A stretch of DNA of 64,000 bases from Cohaesibacter intestini (lineage in GTDB: Bacteria > Pseudomonadota > Alphaproteobacteria > Rhizobiales > Cohaesibacteraceae), in the NCBI RefSeq assembly GCF_003324485.1, contig NZ_QODK01000005.1:62001-126000 (forward strand). The letters are read 5' to 3'. The translations under genes were made by a program, and so were the position numbers. Under the pieces are notes generated by a model. That model ran no database searches. It saw nothing but the letters and a program-made list of their open reading frames with translations, and was not told where the DNA came from. Shown piece after piece: positions 54,382-62,881 of the stretch; positions within the stretch are counted from its first letter, which is position 1, and each line of letters starts with the position of its first letter.

Positions 54382-55428
54382 ATGAAGAAAACAGTTTATG
54401 CTCTGACCGTCAGCGCTTTTGCCATTCTCGCGGCCAACGCCGCCATGGCTGATGGCAAAGTTCTGAAATTTGCCCATGACAACAAAGCCGATGCCTTTGA
54501 AAATCCGGCCCATGCCTGCACCGGTGTTTTTGCCAACATCGTCAATGCCGACACCAACGGCAGCGTCAAGGTCGAGGTTTTCCCATCCAACCAGCTTGGC
54601 TCGGCATCCGAACATGTTCAGATGGTGCGCGATGGCTTCATTCAGGCAACGTTGACTTCCACCGGTGCGCTTGCCAGCTATTATCCACGCATCGACGTAC
54701 TCAACCTGCCTTTCGCCTTTGGCAGCAACGCCGCGACCTATCAGGTATTTGATGGAGAGTTCGGCCAGACACTGGCAACCGACATCGAGGCAACATTGGG
54801 TGACGTGGAAGTCCTCGGCTTCCCCGATACCGGTGGCTTCTTTGCTGTGACCAACTCCAAGCGGTCCATCGCCAAGCTCGAAGATTTTGACGGCATCCGC
54901 ATCCGCACGATGACCCTGCCGTCCCATCAGGCAATCATCAATGCTCTGGGTGCCGAAGCCTATCCGTTGAGCTGGGGTGAAGTCTATTCCGGCCTTCAGA
55001 CCGGTGTCATCGATGGCCAGATGAACCCGGTTCCGACCGTGTATTTCGCCAAGTTCAACGAAGTCCAGAAATACATGACCCTCACCAACCATCTGTTCTC
55101 ACCTTACACGCTGATGATCAACAAGGCCTTCTATGATGGCCTGACCGAACATGAACAGAAGATCCTGCATTATGCAGCGGAAAGCTGTGTGACCGCATCG
55201 CGCGGGCTGGCACGTGTTATCGAAGCCTCAGATCGCGGCTTGGCAGGCTTGATGGACAAAATGGAAGTCACCGCTCTGTCTGATGACCAGCGCAAGGCCA
55301 TGGCCGATGCAACCCAGCCAGCCTTCGAGAAGCATGTCAAAGACAATCTGGATGAGAAAGCAGGCGAGTTGCTCACCCTCTTCCGCGATCAGGTCATGAA
55401 GGCAAACGACAACACCTACATCAAGTAA
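54382..55428 (+). CDS. TRAP transporter periplasmic binding protein (DctP)
   Basis: This is a 348-residue DctP-type receptor. The signal peptide MKKTVYALTVSAFAILAANAAMA is followed by DGKVLKFAHDNKADAFE. The conserved ligand-binding arginine region is in LEDFDGIRIRTMTLPSHQAIINALGAEA, then PLSWGEVYSGLQTGVIDGQMNPV, a classic motif where the Arg contacts the ligand carboxylate. So the ligand very probably carries a carboxyl group. Hairpins follow in the gap before the M81 gene. Confidence 0.94.
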   Translation: MKKTVYALTVSAFAILAANAAMADGKVLKFAHDNKADAFENPAHACTGVFANIVNADTNGSVKVEVFPSNQLGSASEHVQMVRDGFIQATLTSTGALASYYPRIDVLNLPFAFGSNAATYQVFDGEFGQTLATDIEATLGDVEVLGFPDTGGFFAVTNSKRSIAKLEDFDGIRIRTMTLPSHQAIINALGAEAYPLSWGEVYSGLQTGVIDGQMNPVPTVYFAKFNEVQKYMTLTNHLFSPYTLMINKAFYDGLTEHEQKILHYAAESCVTASRGLARVIEASDRGLAGLMDKMEVTALSDDQRKAMADATQPAFEKHVKDNLDEKAGELLTLFRDQVMKANDNTYIK

Positions 55429-55513
55429 GACACCAACGGGTTGCGCTCTTTGAAGGGCGCATCCCGCACCAGGCGGAGGAACAATCCTTCGTTCTCTCAA
55501 CAAATCAATGGCC

Positions 55514-55529
55514 GCCCCGGCACCGGGGC
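55514..55529 (+). other. GC-rich hairpin after dctP
   Basis: GCCCCGG (55514-55520) and CCGGGGC (55523-55529) form a tight palindrome about 85 bases after the dctP stop. It is probably an attenuator or mRNA-end structure. No T-run follows; the next bases are TGCCTTAAATTATT. Confidence 0.5.
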
Positions 55530-55552
55530 TGCCTTAAATTATTGTAATAAGC

Positions 55553-55591
55553 GGATACCGGGGCAGACAATGGAGCCCCAAGCCGGTATCC
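55553..55591 (+). promoter_or_regulatory. Leader stem-loop abutting the M81 gene ribosome binding site
   Basis: GGATACCGG (55553-55561) and CCGGTATCC (55583-55591) form a perfect 9-bp stem around a loop that can pair further (GGC/GCC). The stem ends one base before GGAGGG, the ribosome binding site of the gene starting at 55605. This position suggests control of translation or protection of a processed transcript. Confidence 0.5.
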
Positions 55592-55604
55592 GGAGGGATG
55601 TTTT

Positions 55605-57080
55605 ATGCGGATTTTCTGCGCTTCCATCGCAACGGAAAGCAACACTTTTTCCCCCTTGCGTACCGATTTCAGTGACTTTGCCCAGAGCTTTTACTGCCCT
55701 CCTGGCGACCATCCCGAAACCCCGACCCTGTGCACCGGGATTTGGCCGGAATTGCGCCGCAGAGCGAAGGCCGATGAAATTGAACTGATCGAAGGCACAG
55801 CAACCTGGGCCGAACCTGGCGGTCTGGTCAATGCGGCAACCTGGACCCGTCTGTTCGACGAAGTGATCGACCAGCTCAAGGCAGAGATGCCTGTCGATGC
55901 CGTTGTGCTGGGGCTTCACGGAGCGATGATTGCCGATGGCTGTGTCGATTGCGAAGGGACACTCCTTGAAGCCGTTCGGCACATTGTCGGCCCCGATGTA
56001 ACAGTCGGCGCCAGCTTTGATCCGCATTCCCATCTCAGTGAACGCCGGATCAACAATGCCGACATCATCACCGTCTTCAAGGAATTCCCACATACCGATT
56101 TCGTCGAAGCAGGCGAAGCCTGTGTTGATCTGACCATTCGCGCTGCCAACGGAGAGATCGCCCCCACCATGGCGGTGTTCGATGTCCGCATGATGGATGT
56201 GCTACCAACCAGCCGCGAACCGATGCGCGGATTTGTCGACAAGATGAAGCGTCTGGAGGCGGATGGCACGGCGCTCTCGATCTCGGCCATTCATGGTTTC
56301 ATGGCAGGGGACAGCCCTGACCTTGGAGCCAAGATGATCGTGATCACCGACAACAATCAAAAAGCCGCCGACGACCTCGCCCGGTCGCTGGGGCTGGAGC
56401 TGTTCAGCTTCCGCGGACGCGCTCGTCCGGATTTCGTCAGCCCGCAGGCCGCTCTCGATCAGGCGGTGCAGCTCTCGCAGACAGCGGCGGCGCCGGTGGT
56501 GATTGCCGATGTCTGGGACAATCCGGGCGGCGGCGTGGCAGGCGATTCCACGATCATGGCGCAGATGATCCTTGATATGGGGCTTGAGGATATTGCCCTT
56601 GGCACGATCTGGGACCCGATGGCGGTCCGCTTGTGTCAGGCGGCCGGTGAAGGCACGGAATTCATGCTGCGCTTTGGCGGCAAGACCTCCGCTCATGCGG
56701 GAGCGCCCATCGATTCCAAGGTGAAGGTTCTGCGCGTTTTGCCCGATGCAGTGCAATCCTTCGGCGATTCTGTTGTGCCTCTGGGAGACAGCGCCGCCAT
56801 TCAGGTCAATGGCCTGAGCGTGGTTCTCAATTCCAACCGCTCGCAGGCTTTCTCGCCCGATCTCTTCAGCAATCTGGGCATCGATTTTGCATCCAAGAAG
56901 ATACTGATCGTCAAGTCGACCAATCATTTCCACGGCGCCTTCAGCCCGATTGCCTCTCACATTCTCTATGCTGCTGTCGAAGGGCCCTATCCAAACGATC
57001 CGCGCACCAACAGCTACACTCGCCTGACGCGGCAAATCTGGCCAATCGTCGACGACCCGCATCACCTTGAACAGGCCTGA
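55605..57080 (+). CDS. M81-family metallopeptidase-like protein (MlrC type)
   Basis: This is a 491-residue protein of the M81/MlrC family. The N-terminus MRIFCASIATESNTFSP is the family hallmark. Candidate zinc ligands lie in LGLHGAMIADGCVDCEG, ASFDPHSHLSERRI and FKEFPHTDFVEAG, and the C-terminal domain has VWDNPGGGVAGDSTIM and LGTIWDPMAV. MlrC cleaves the linear peptide products of microcystin, which contain D-amino acids; most homologues act on unknown amides. It follows a TRAP importer and precedes a D-amino-acid-type PLP enzyme by 12 bases, which supports a role with D-amino-acid-containing substrates. Confidence 0.92.
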   Translation: MRIFCASIATESNTFSPLRTDFSDFAQSFYCPPGDHPETPTLCTGIWPELRRRAKADEIELIEGTATWAEPGGLVNAATWTRLFDEVIDQLKAEMPVDAVVLGLHGAMIADGCVDCEGTLLEAVRHIVGPDVTVGASFDPHSHLSERRINNADIITVFKEFPHTDFVEAGEACVDLTIRAANGEIAPTMAVFDVRMMDVLPTSREPMRGFVDKMKRLEADGTALSISAIHGFMAGDSPDLGAKMIVITDNNQKAADDLARSLGLELFSFRGRARPDFVSPQAALDQAVQLSQTAAAPVVIADVWDNPGGGVAGDSTIMAQMILDMGLEDIALGTIWDPMAVRLCQAAGEGTEFMLRFGGKTSAHAGAPIDSKVKVLRVLPDAVQSFGDSVVPLGDSAAIQVNGLSVVLNSNRSQAFSPDLFSNLGIDFASKKILIVKSTNHFHGAFSPIASHILYAAVEGPYPNDPRTNSYTRLTRQIWPIVDDPHHLEQA

Positions 57081-57092
57081 ACAGGATCTCCG

Positions 57093-58151
57093 ATGATGTT
57101 TGAACAGATCTCCACACCATCAGTCCTCATCGACCTCGATGTGGCCGAAGCCAACATTGCGCGCTATCAGGATTATTGCGACGCCCATGGATTGGCGCTA
57201 AGGCCGCATATCAAGACCCACAAATTGCCCTTGCTGGCGAAAAAGCAAATCGCGCAAGGCGCTGTCGGGATCACCTGCCAGAAGATTTCCGAGGCCGAAG
57301 CCATGCTGTCTGAAGGCGGCATTTCCGACCTTCTCCTCACCTATAACATTCTGGGGCAGGACAAACGCGACGCCCTCAAGGCGCTGGCATCCAGAACGCG
57401 GCTATCTGTGGTGGCTGACAATGAAACGGTGGTGAGCGGTCTGTCGCAGACCTTCACATCGGCACCGGCCGATCTGGATGTACTCGTTGAATGCGACACC
57501 GGCGCAGGGCGCTGCGGTGTTCAAAGCCCGGAGGATGCAGCAAAGCTTGCCCTTATGATCGATCAGGCACCGGGCCTCACCTTCAAGGGCTTGATGACCT
57601 ACCCGCCCGCCGGACAAAGCCATGCGGTGGATCAGTGGTTGCAGACCGCCAAGGCACAGATCGAGGCCTCAAACCTTAAGGTCGAGATCGTTTCGAGCGG
57701 CGGCTCGCCCGACATGTGGCAAGCCCATCTGGGAACCACTGTGACCGAATATCGAACGGGCACCTATATCTATAATGACCGTTCACTGGTGGCGCGCGGT
57801 GTGTGCTCATTCGATGACTGCGCATTGACTATTCTGGCAACCATCGTCTCGCGCCCGACGCCCCGTCGGGCGATCATCGATGCAGGGTCCAAAGTCCTCA
57901 CATCCGATTTGCTCGGCCTTGACGGTTTTGGTCATGTTCTGGGGCATGATGAGCTGAAAATCGACCAATTGAGCGAAGAACACGGCCGGATTGTCAGCAA
58001 GGAGCCGATCAATTTGAAGGTCGGAGACAGGGTTCGCATCGTGCCCAATCATGCCTGCGTCGTAACCAACATGCTCGACGAGGTCCAACTTATACGCGGT
58101 GAGCAATTTGAAACATCCAGCCCAGTCGTCGCGCGCGGCAAGGTCTGGTGA
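57093..58151 (+). CDS. D-threonine aldolase / D-serine dehydratase-like PLP enzyme
   Basis: This is a 352-residue fold-type III PLP enzyme of the DSD1/D-threonine aldolase family. The N-terminal alanine-racemase-like barrel has PSVLIDLDVAEANI and the PLP-lysine motif RPHIKTHK at residues 37-44. The C-terminal metal-binding motif PNHACV is near residues 318-323. Known members split D-threonine or D-3-hydroxyaspartate, or dehydrate D-serine. Dehydration would release an enamine/imine, the natural substrate of RidA, whose gene follows. The ATG at 57093 or 57096 may be used. Confidence 0.9.
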   Translation: MMFEQISTPSVLIDLDVAEANIARYQDYCDAHGLALRPHIKTHKLPLLAKKQIAQGAVGITCQKISEAEAMLSEGGISDLLLTYNILGQDKRDALKALASRTRLSVVADNETVVSGLSQTFTSAPADLDVLVECDTGAGRCGVQSPEDAAKLALMIDQAPGLTFKGLMTYPPAGQSHAVDQWLQTAKAQIEASNLKVEIVSSGGSPDMWQAHLGTTVTEYRTGTYIYNDRSLVARGVCSFDDCALTILATIVSRPTPRRAIIDAGSKVLTSDLLGLDGFGHVLGHDELKIDQLSEEHGRIVSKEPINLKVGDRVRIVPNHACVVTNMLDEVQLIRGEQFETSSPVVARGKVW

Positions 58152-58183
58152 GAAGACCCAACGAAAGAAAAATGGAGAGAAAA

Positions 58184-58570
58184 ATGTCAATAGAGAGACT
58201 GGGCGTTGAACGCACCGGAGCAGGGGGACAACAGCTCCCATTTTCCCCAGCCGTACGCGCTGGCGATTTCATTTATGTTTCCGGACAGGTCGCAATGAAC
58301 GATCAGGGCGAAATCGAATATGGTGGCATCGAGGCTCAGACCCGTCTGGTCATGGAAAATCTGATCAAGGTACTGGCCCTTGCCGACTGCACCCTTGATG
58401 ATGTGGTCAAGGCCAATTGCTGGCTTGATGACACACGCGACTTCTGGACCTTCAACAAGGTCTATGCCAGCTATTTCAAGAATGGCGCCCCGGCCCGTTC
58501 CACCGTCCGCTCGCAGTTGATGGTTGACGCCAAGGTCGAAATCGACGTGATTGCCTACAAGCCTGCCTAA
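58184..58570 (+). CDS. RidA-family enamine/imine deaminase
   Basis: This is a 128-residue RidA (YjgF/YER057c/UK114) protein. FSPAVRAGDFIYVSGQVAMND, GGIEAQTRLVMENL and RSTVRSQLMVDAKVEIDVIAY are conserved; the Arg in ARSTV and the Glu in KVEID correspond to the catalytic and structural residues of deaminating RidA. It hydrolyses reactive 2-aminoacrylate-type imines made by PLP enzymes. The ATG at 58184 follows TGGAGAG; the frame opens at 58148, overlapping the PLP gene end. Its position last in the operon fits detoxifying the PLP product. Confidence 0.93.
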   Translation: MSIERLGVERTGAGGQQLPFSPAVRAGDFIYVSGQVAMNDQGEIEYGGIEAQTRLVMENLIKVLALADCTLDDVVKANCWLDDTRDFWTFNKVYASYFKNGAPARSTVRSQLMVDAKVEIDVIAYKPA

Positions 58571-58581
58571 AGAACAGCGCT

Positions 58582-58615
58582 GCATCAGGCGGGTGATCCC
58601 ACACCTGCCTGATGC
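58582..58615. terminator. Strong hairpin between convergent ridA and pit genes
   Basis: GCATCAGGCGGGTG (58582-58595) and CACCTGCCTGATGC (58602-58615) pair over 14 positions with one wobble around a 6-base loop, 11 bases after the ridA stop. There is no T-tract. It probably ends or stabilises the TRAP-mlrC-ridA transcript. Confidence 0.6.
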
Positions 58616-58727
58616 GCCGCACCATGGATTGGGTCGGCTCAGACCGATCGGGACAACCATCCCGCCCAGCCCAATCACAAAGACCCGATGATGCGCTCGC
58701 TATTTTCTTCGGACGCGATCTGATTGC

Positions 58728-60215
58728 TCACTCCGAATGGGATGAGAAGGTCCGAATTACCGCATCCAGCTGGCTTCGCACCTCTTTGTTGCGCAACTTG
58801 TTCAGGGTTGTCTTCTCCAACAAGGCCCATTCATCCGATATGAGCGCCAAATCTTCCTCAAGCTGCCATGTATAGCTGAAGCGAAGCCCGGAAAGCCCCT
58901 TTATGGCTTGGAGTTGATTGGCACTTAACCATCCATCCTCGAAAACATGCATCTTGCTATAGTCGACATACAAGGGCGTCAGTTTGGCACGTTCAATGAT
59001 GCGTTTCTCGATTTTGGCATCGACAGACACCACGTCCCGTAGAGCATCGCGAAAGGCCACGGCATCGGTGAATGTCTTGCCCTGCAGGGAGCGCAACGGT
59101 TCGATATCGACACCTTCCTGAGAAATGCGCTCAACACCTTCCCGTGACAGGGCATAGTGTGTTTCCTGATAAACATCCTGATTGAACACATTTTGAAGAA
59201 AGAAGAGAGCGAAGAAACATACCGTTGCGGAGATGATCGGTGTGGTGACCCAACCAACGCTGATGCCCCCCATAACACGCCAGTTGATGCCGCGCCCTCC
59301 CTGAAGCAGAGCAAGGCCAATCACAGCCCCAACCACGGCTTGCGAGCTTGAAACAGGCACCAGAGGAATGGTGGGCAGGCCGGACGAGGCCAGAAAATGC
59401 TCCAGTTGTACCGACGAGAACAGCAGCAGCACGATGGAATGAGAGATGACGACAACCCATGCAGCAAGCGGGGTCAGCGGCAGCAGCCCTTTTCCGACCG
59501 TCATCATGACGCGTTTGGAATAAGTAAAGACACCCAAACTGATCGCCAACGCACCAACCAGAAACAGTTGCTGGATCGAGGTCAGTTGGAACAACCCTGC
59601 GACTTCAAAATCCGTGAAGGGAGAAGAATCAACGAACACACCCATCACATTCGCAATATTGTTGGCACCCAGACTATAGGCACCCAGAGCCCCGGCAAAG
59701 ATCAACGCCGCGCGGGTATAGGCATCCAGCCGAAACAAGTGAGGATTGGCGACCCTGAGAAACAGCTTCACCCCCTTGTAGATCGGGATCGCCACGATCC
59801 CCGCCAAGACAGGACATGCCACCCAGGTAAGAACGATCTTGATCAGGGACTCGCTGTCAATAATGGAGCTGCTGAACAGGTTCCAGCCAATGATTGCGCC
59901 CACCACGGCCTGACTGGTCGAGACCGGCAGTTCGGCACGGGTCATCCAGTAGACCGTCAAAGCGGCAGAGAAGGCCGCCATGAATGCCCCCGCCATGGTG
60001 TTGACAGAGCCAAGCTTTCCCAGAGTATGCGCGGCACCCGCACCACTGATAACAGCCCCCAGGATCAGGAAAATGCTACAGACAATGGCCGCCGTTGAAA
60101 ATCGGACCATGCCCGTACCGACCGACGTACCAAAGACGTTCGCCGCATCATTTGCACCCAGAGACCATCCAAGAAACAAACCACTCGAGAGGAAAATGAG
60201 AAACGCGACTTCCAT
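58728..60215 (-). CDS. pit: Inorganic phosphate transporter (PiT family) with long C-terminal extension
   Basis: This is a 495-residue PiT permease. The two inverted family signatures are present: GWSLGANDAANVFGTSVGTG near the N-terminus and GAYSLGANNIANVMGVFV in the second half, with SQAVVGAIIGWNL and SSSQAVVGAVIGLALL repeats. The last 150 or so residues are hydrophilic and charged, unlike the short PiT core, and should lie in the cytoplasm. The ATG at 60215 follows GAGAAGG; the frame opens at 60254, inside the upstream gene. It follows a DUF47 gene by 14 bases, the usual pairing for low-affinity metal-phosphate uptake. Confidence 0.93.
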   Translation of the reverse strand: MEVAFLIFLSSGLFLGWSLGANDAANVFGTSVGTGMVRFSTAAIVCSIFLILGAVISGAGAAHTLGKLGSVNTMAGAFMAAFSAALTVYWMTRAELPVSTSQAVVGAIIGWNLFSSSIIDSESLIKIVLTWVACPVLAGIVAIPIYKGVKLFLRVANPHLFRLDAYTRAALIFAGALGAYSLGANNIANVMGVFVDSSPFTDFEVAGLFQLTSIQQLFLVGALAISLGVFTYSKRVMMTVGKGLLPLTPLAAWVVVISHSIVLLLFSSVQLEHFLASSGLPTIPLVPVSSSQAVVGAVIGLALLQGGRGINWRVMGGISVGWVTTPIISATVCFFALFFLQNVFNQDVYQETHYALSREGVERISQEGVDIEPLRSLQGKTFTDAVAFRDALRDVVSVDAKIEKRIIERAKLTPLYVDYSKMHVFEDGWLSANQLQAIKGLSGLRFSYTWQLEEDLALISDEWALLEKTTLNKLRNKEVRSQLDAVIRTFSSHSE

Positions 60216-60229
60216 AATCTGAACCTTCT

Positions 60230-60895
60230 CTAGATACGGCGCTTGATTGTGCAAATCGCCAAATTATCACCCAAATCTTCAGCGCGATCGGCGATATCGT
60301 CGATTTTGCTGATGAAGTAGCGAATGTGTATCTTCTGCTCCAACGTCAGGTCGGAGCGAAACACCTTCCGAATGGTTCTGGCGCTGATATGGTCAGCTTC
60401 CGTCTCAAAGAAGCCCACTTTGTGAAGGTGGTCACGCACCTCCTCGATGTTGCGGAAGAAGGCCCTCGAGGCCAGAATTGTCGACTCCATGGATTCGACA
60501 ACTGTTTCCGTCAATTCCCTGAAGTCTTTATGATATTCCTCTGGAATATTGGGAATCTCGTCCGCAAAGCGTCTGGCATTGTCCTCATAGAGATTCATCG
60601 CATCATCGATGCCCTCCATCAGCGCAAGCACATCGGCACGCAAATCAGGGATCAGCGTGCGCTCGAAAAGTTCGGCTTCGATCACGCGACGCAAGACATC
60701 GCAGCGCGTTTCCAGTTCATCAATCTGCTGAAACTTCGTGGTGAACTCTTCGCTTTCTCCCTGCGAGAGATACAACTCAATACACTGACGGAAAAGCAAG
60801 CCGGCTTCCGAAATCAAATCAAGGAACTCATCCACCTGCGCTTCCAGCCGCGACGCTTTCTTAAAAACGGTAAAATTCCTGTTCGCAAATACCAT
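60230..60895 (-). CDS. DUF47 (PhoU-like, TIGR00153) protein linked to phosphate transport
   Basis: This is a 221-residue all-helical PhoU-related protein. DUF47 features include a helical bundle with FTTKFQQIDELETRCDVLRRVIEAELFERTLIPDLRADVLALMEGIDDAMNLYE-type segments and the C-terminal KIDDIADRAEDLGDNLAI. Family members bind divalent metals through acidic ExxxD motifs and accompany PiT transporters as likely gate-keepers or metal carriers. It lies 14 bases upstream of pit on the same strand. Confidence 0.92.
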   Translation of the reverse strand: MVFANRNFTVFKKASRLEAQVDEFLDLISEAGLLFRQCIELYLSQGESEEFTTKFQQIDELETRCDVLRRVIEAELFERTLIPDLRADVLALMEGIDDAMNLYEDNARRFADEIPNIPEEYHKDFRELTETVVESMESTILASRAFFRNIEEVRDHLHKVGFFETEADHISARTIRKVFRSDLTLEQKIHIRYFISKIDDIADRAEDLGDNLAICTIKRRI

Positions 60896-60956
60896 CCATC
60901 TATTCCTACGCTAGCCACGGGTCGTTTGATGAAGTCCCCCGAAAGGGAATAAATCA

Positions 60957-61166
60957 TCACTCGGAATCCTTCTTGACGAAGTCCTTTTTCGCGACTTTCA
61001 ATGTCATCAGAAGCCGTTTCGCACCAGTGCGAGCCTCCTTGCATATGACCGAAGAACAGTTGTCGGCATCATCCGTCAGGTGTTTGATCGCCTTGAGTTG
61101 CTTCTTGATTGAAGCAATCTGTTCAATCACGTCGCGATCATTTTGCTTGCGTTTGTTCTTTCCCAT
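60957..61166 (-). CDS. Small conserved-looking hypothetical protein
   Basis: I do not recognise this 69-residue protein. It is rich in Lys and charged residues, starts MGKNKRKQND, then a probable helix (VIEQIASIKKQLKAIKHL), a short loop with two Cys (NCSSVICKEA), and a basic C-terminal helix. The ATG at 61166 follows GAGGCGTGAGAAA. It lies 61 bases upstream of the DUF47 gene on the same strand and could be its operon partner. It may be a nucleic-acid-binding or regulatory peptide, or a spurious frame. Confidence 0.45.
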   Translation of the reverse strand: MGKNKRKQNDRDVIEQIASIKKQLKAIKHLTDDADNCSSVICKEARTGAKRLLMTLKVAKKDFVKKDSE

Positions 61167-61210
61167 TTTCTCACGCCTCATAGTCAGAGCGCACACCGAG
61201 CGGACACCAT

Positions 61211-61294
61211 CCAGATGGCATCTGGAACGGAGTGCGGAACAAGGTTGACAGGGTGGCAGACCTGCAGTGCAGGCTGTCTTGGTCGGGACCGACC
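61211..61294. repeat. Cluster of three short palindromes
   Basis: Three perfect short palindromes lie in 84 bases: CCAGAT-GGC-ATCTGG (61211-61225), CCTGCA-G-TGCAGG (61261-61273) and GGTCGG-GA-CCGACC (61281-61294). They follow the minus-strand tctA gene and precede the small unknown gene. They could make up a transcript-end region. Confidence 0.4.
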
Positions 61295-61357
61295 GCCTCC
61301 CAGAAGACCAGTGTCATGCACCGGCCCTCCAGGGAGGTAGAAAGATCGCTTAAGGCA

Positions 61358-62866
61358 TCATCCAGCGTTTTCGCTGTCTGATACGCTCTTGTTATGGTGA
61401 TGCCGGATCGTCTTGAAGTAGCTGTAAAGCGGCGGCAGCAGAAGGAGGAGGATGATCACCCACATGAGCTTGGCAATGTTGCTTTCAAAGAAGACCCAAG
61501 GCGATCCATGACCGATGATCATGCCTTGCGAGAATCCGCCTTCGGCGATTGGACCAAGGATAAGGCCCAAGATCAGCGCTTCCAGAGAATAGCCCACTTT
61601 TCTCAGCACCAGACCACCCACTGCAAAGGCAATCATCAGATAGATATCGAACACCGAATTGTTCAATGCATAAGAGCCAAGTACAGCGAAAGCACTGACC
61701 ACAGGCACCATCAGAGCAGGTGGCACAAGTGCAACACGGGCGAGATACGGGGCAAACATGATCCCAACCATCAAGAACACACCATTCGCGACGAACAGGG
61801 AAATGATGAAGGGATAGGTTCTGTCCGCATATTCAGTGAACAGTTCCGGCCCGGGGATCATCCCGTGAATGATGAAGGCCCCCATCAAAGCGGCAGCCAC
61901 CGAGTTACCCGGAATACCAAGCGTCAGGGTGGGCACCAGAGAGCCGCCAACACACCCGTTATTGCCTGCCTCGGCGGCAGCGATGCCCTCTGGATTGCCC
62001 TTGCCGAACATCTCTTTGACCTTGGAGATGCGTTTGGAGAAATTGTAGGAAATGAAGGCTGCAATCGTTGCGCCCTCGCCCGGCAGAATGCCGATCACGG
62101 TGCCCGTTCCGGATCCCAGAGCGATGAATTTGCTGATGCCTTTTGGCAATGGCTCTTTCTTGCTGGCCTTTTCCAGGATCGACGTGTCGATCGTTTGCTT
62201 GTGCATGCCAGCCAGTTCCAGCATCTGGATCATCGAAAACAGACCGATCAGGGCAGGCATGAAGTCGATACCATCGACCAGCTCAATCATCCCCATCGTG
62301 TAGCGAAGGCTACCCGACATATCGTCTGTACCGATAATTGCGATGATCATCCCGATCAATCCGGCGATCAGCGCCTTGATCAACGAGGAATTCTCATCAG
62401 CAATCGAAACGATGCCGGCCAAACCCATCAGCGCCAGCAAAAAGGTTTCGGCAGGTCCGAATTTCAGGGCCTGCATGGCAAGGAAGGGGGCGAACAGCAG
62501 CAGCACGAACGCGGAAAAGGTCCCGCCGCAGAAGGAGGCCACGACCGAAGTCTTGAGCGCCACGCCAGCCCGGCCTTTGCGGCTCATGCGATAGCCTTCA
62601 ATCGCTGTGGCGACCGCCGCAGGTGTACCGGGCGTGTTCAGCAGAATTGCAGGGATCGAACCACCATACATGGCCCCGCAATAAATACCGCCAAGCAACA
62701 TCAATCCCGGTGTCGGGTCCATGGTATAGGTAAACGGCACCAGAAGGCCCACAGCCATGGTTGCAGTCAAACCGGGCATCCCACCAATGGCGACACCAGC
62801 CACGGTCCCGATGAAGATCGTCAGCAGCGATTCGAACGATAAAACAATAGAGATATATTCAAGCAT
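61358..62866 (-). CDS. TTT transporter large permease subunit (TctA family), second system
   Basis: This is a 502-residue TctA permease with the GMPGLTATMAVGLLVPFTYTMDPTPGLMLL motif region near residues 29-58 and the internal copy GILPGEGATIAAFISYNF. GGSIPAILLNTPGTPAAVATAIEGYRM is the central family signature. It follows tctB on the minus strand with a 15-base gap. Its sequence differs clearly from the TctA at 1187-2752, so these are two separate importers, not a recent duplication. The ligand is not known. Confidence 0.94.
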   Translation of the reverse strand: MLEYISIVLSFESLLTIFIGTVAGVAIGGMPGLTATMAVGLLVPFTYTMDPTPGLMLLGGIYCGAMYGGSIPAILLNTPGTPAAVATAIEGYRMSRKGRAGVALKTSVVASFCGGTFSAFVLLLFAPFLAMQALKFGPAETFLLALMGLAGIVSIADENSSLIKALIAGLIGMIIAIIGTDDMSGSLRYTMGMIELVDGIDFMPALIGLFSMIQMLELAGMHKQTIDTSILEKASKKEPLPKGISKFIALGSGTGTVIGILPGEGATIAAFISYNFSKRISKVKEMFGKGNPEGIAAAEAGNNGCVGGSLVPTLTLGIPGNSVAAALMGAFIIHGMIPGPELFTEYADRTYPFIISLFVANGVFLMVGIMFAPYLARVALVPPALMVPVVSAFAVLGSYALNNSVFDIYLMIAFAVGGLVLRKVGYSLEALILGLILGPIAEGGFSQGMIIGHGSPWVFFESNIAKLMWVIILLLLLPPLYSYFKTIRHHHNKSVSDSENAG

Positions 62867-62881
62867 TGCGATTCCCGATTC

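Noticed and set aside
61394-62842. A 482-codon plus-strand frame opposite the second tctA gene
   Set aside because: It is very rich in His, Gln, Arg and Asp, the usual reverse image of a hydrophobic membrane protein.
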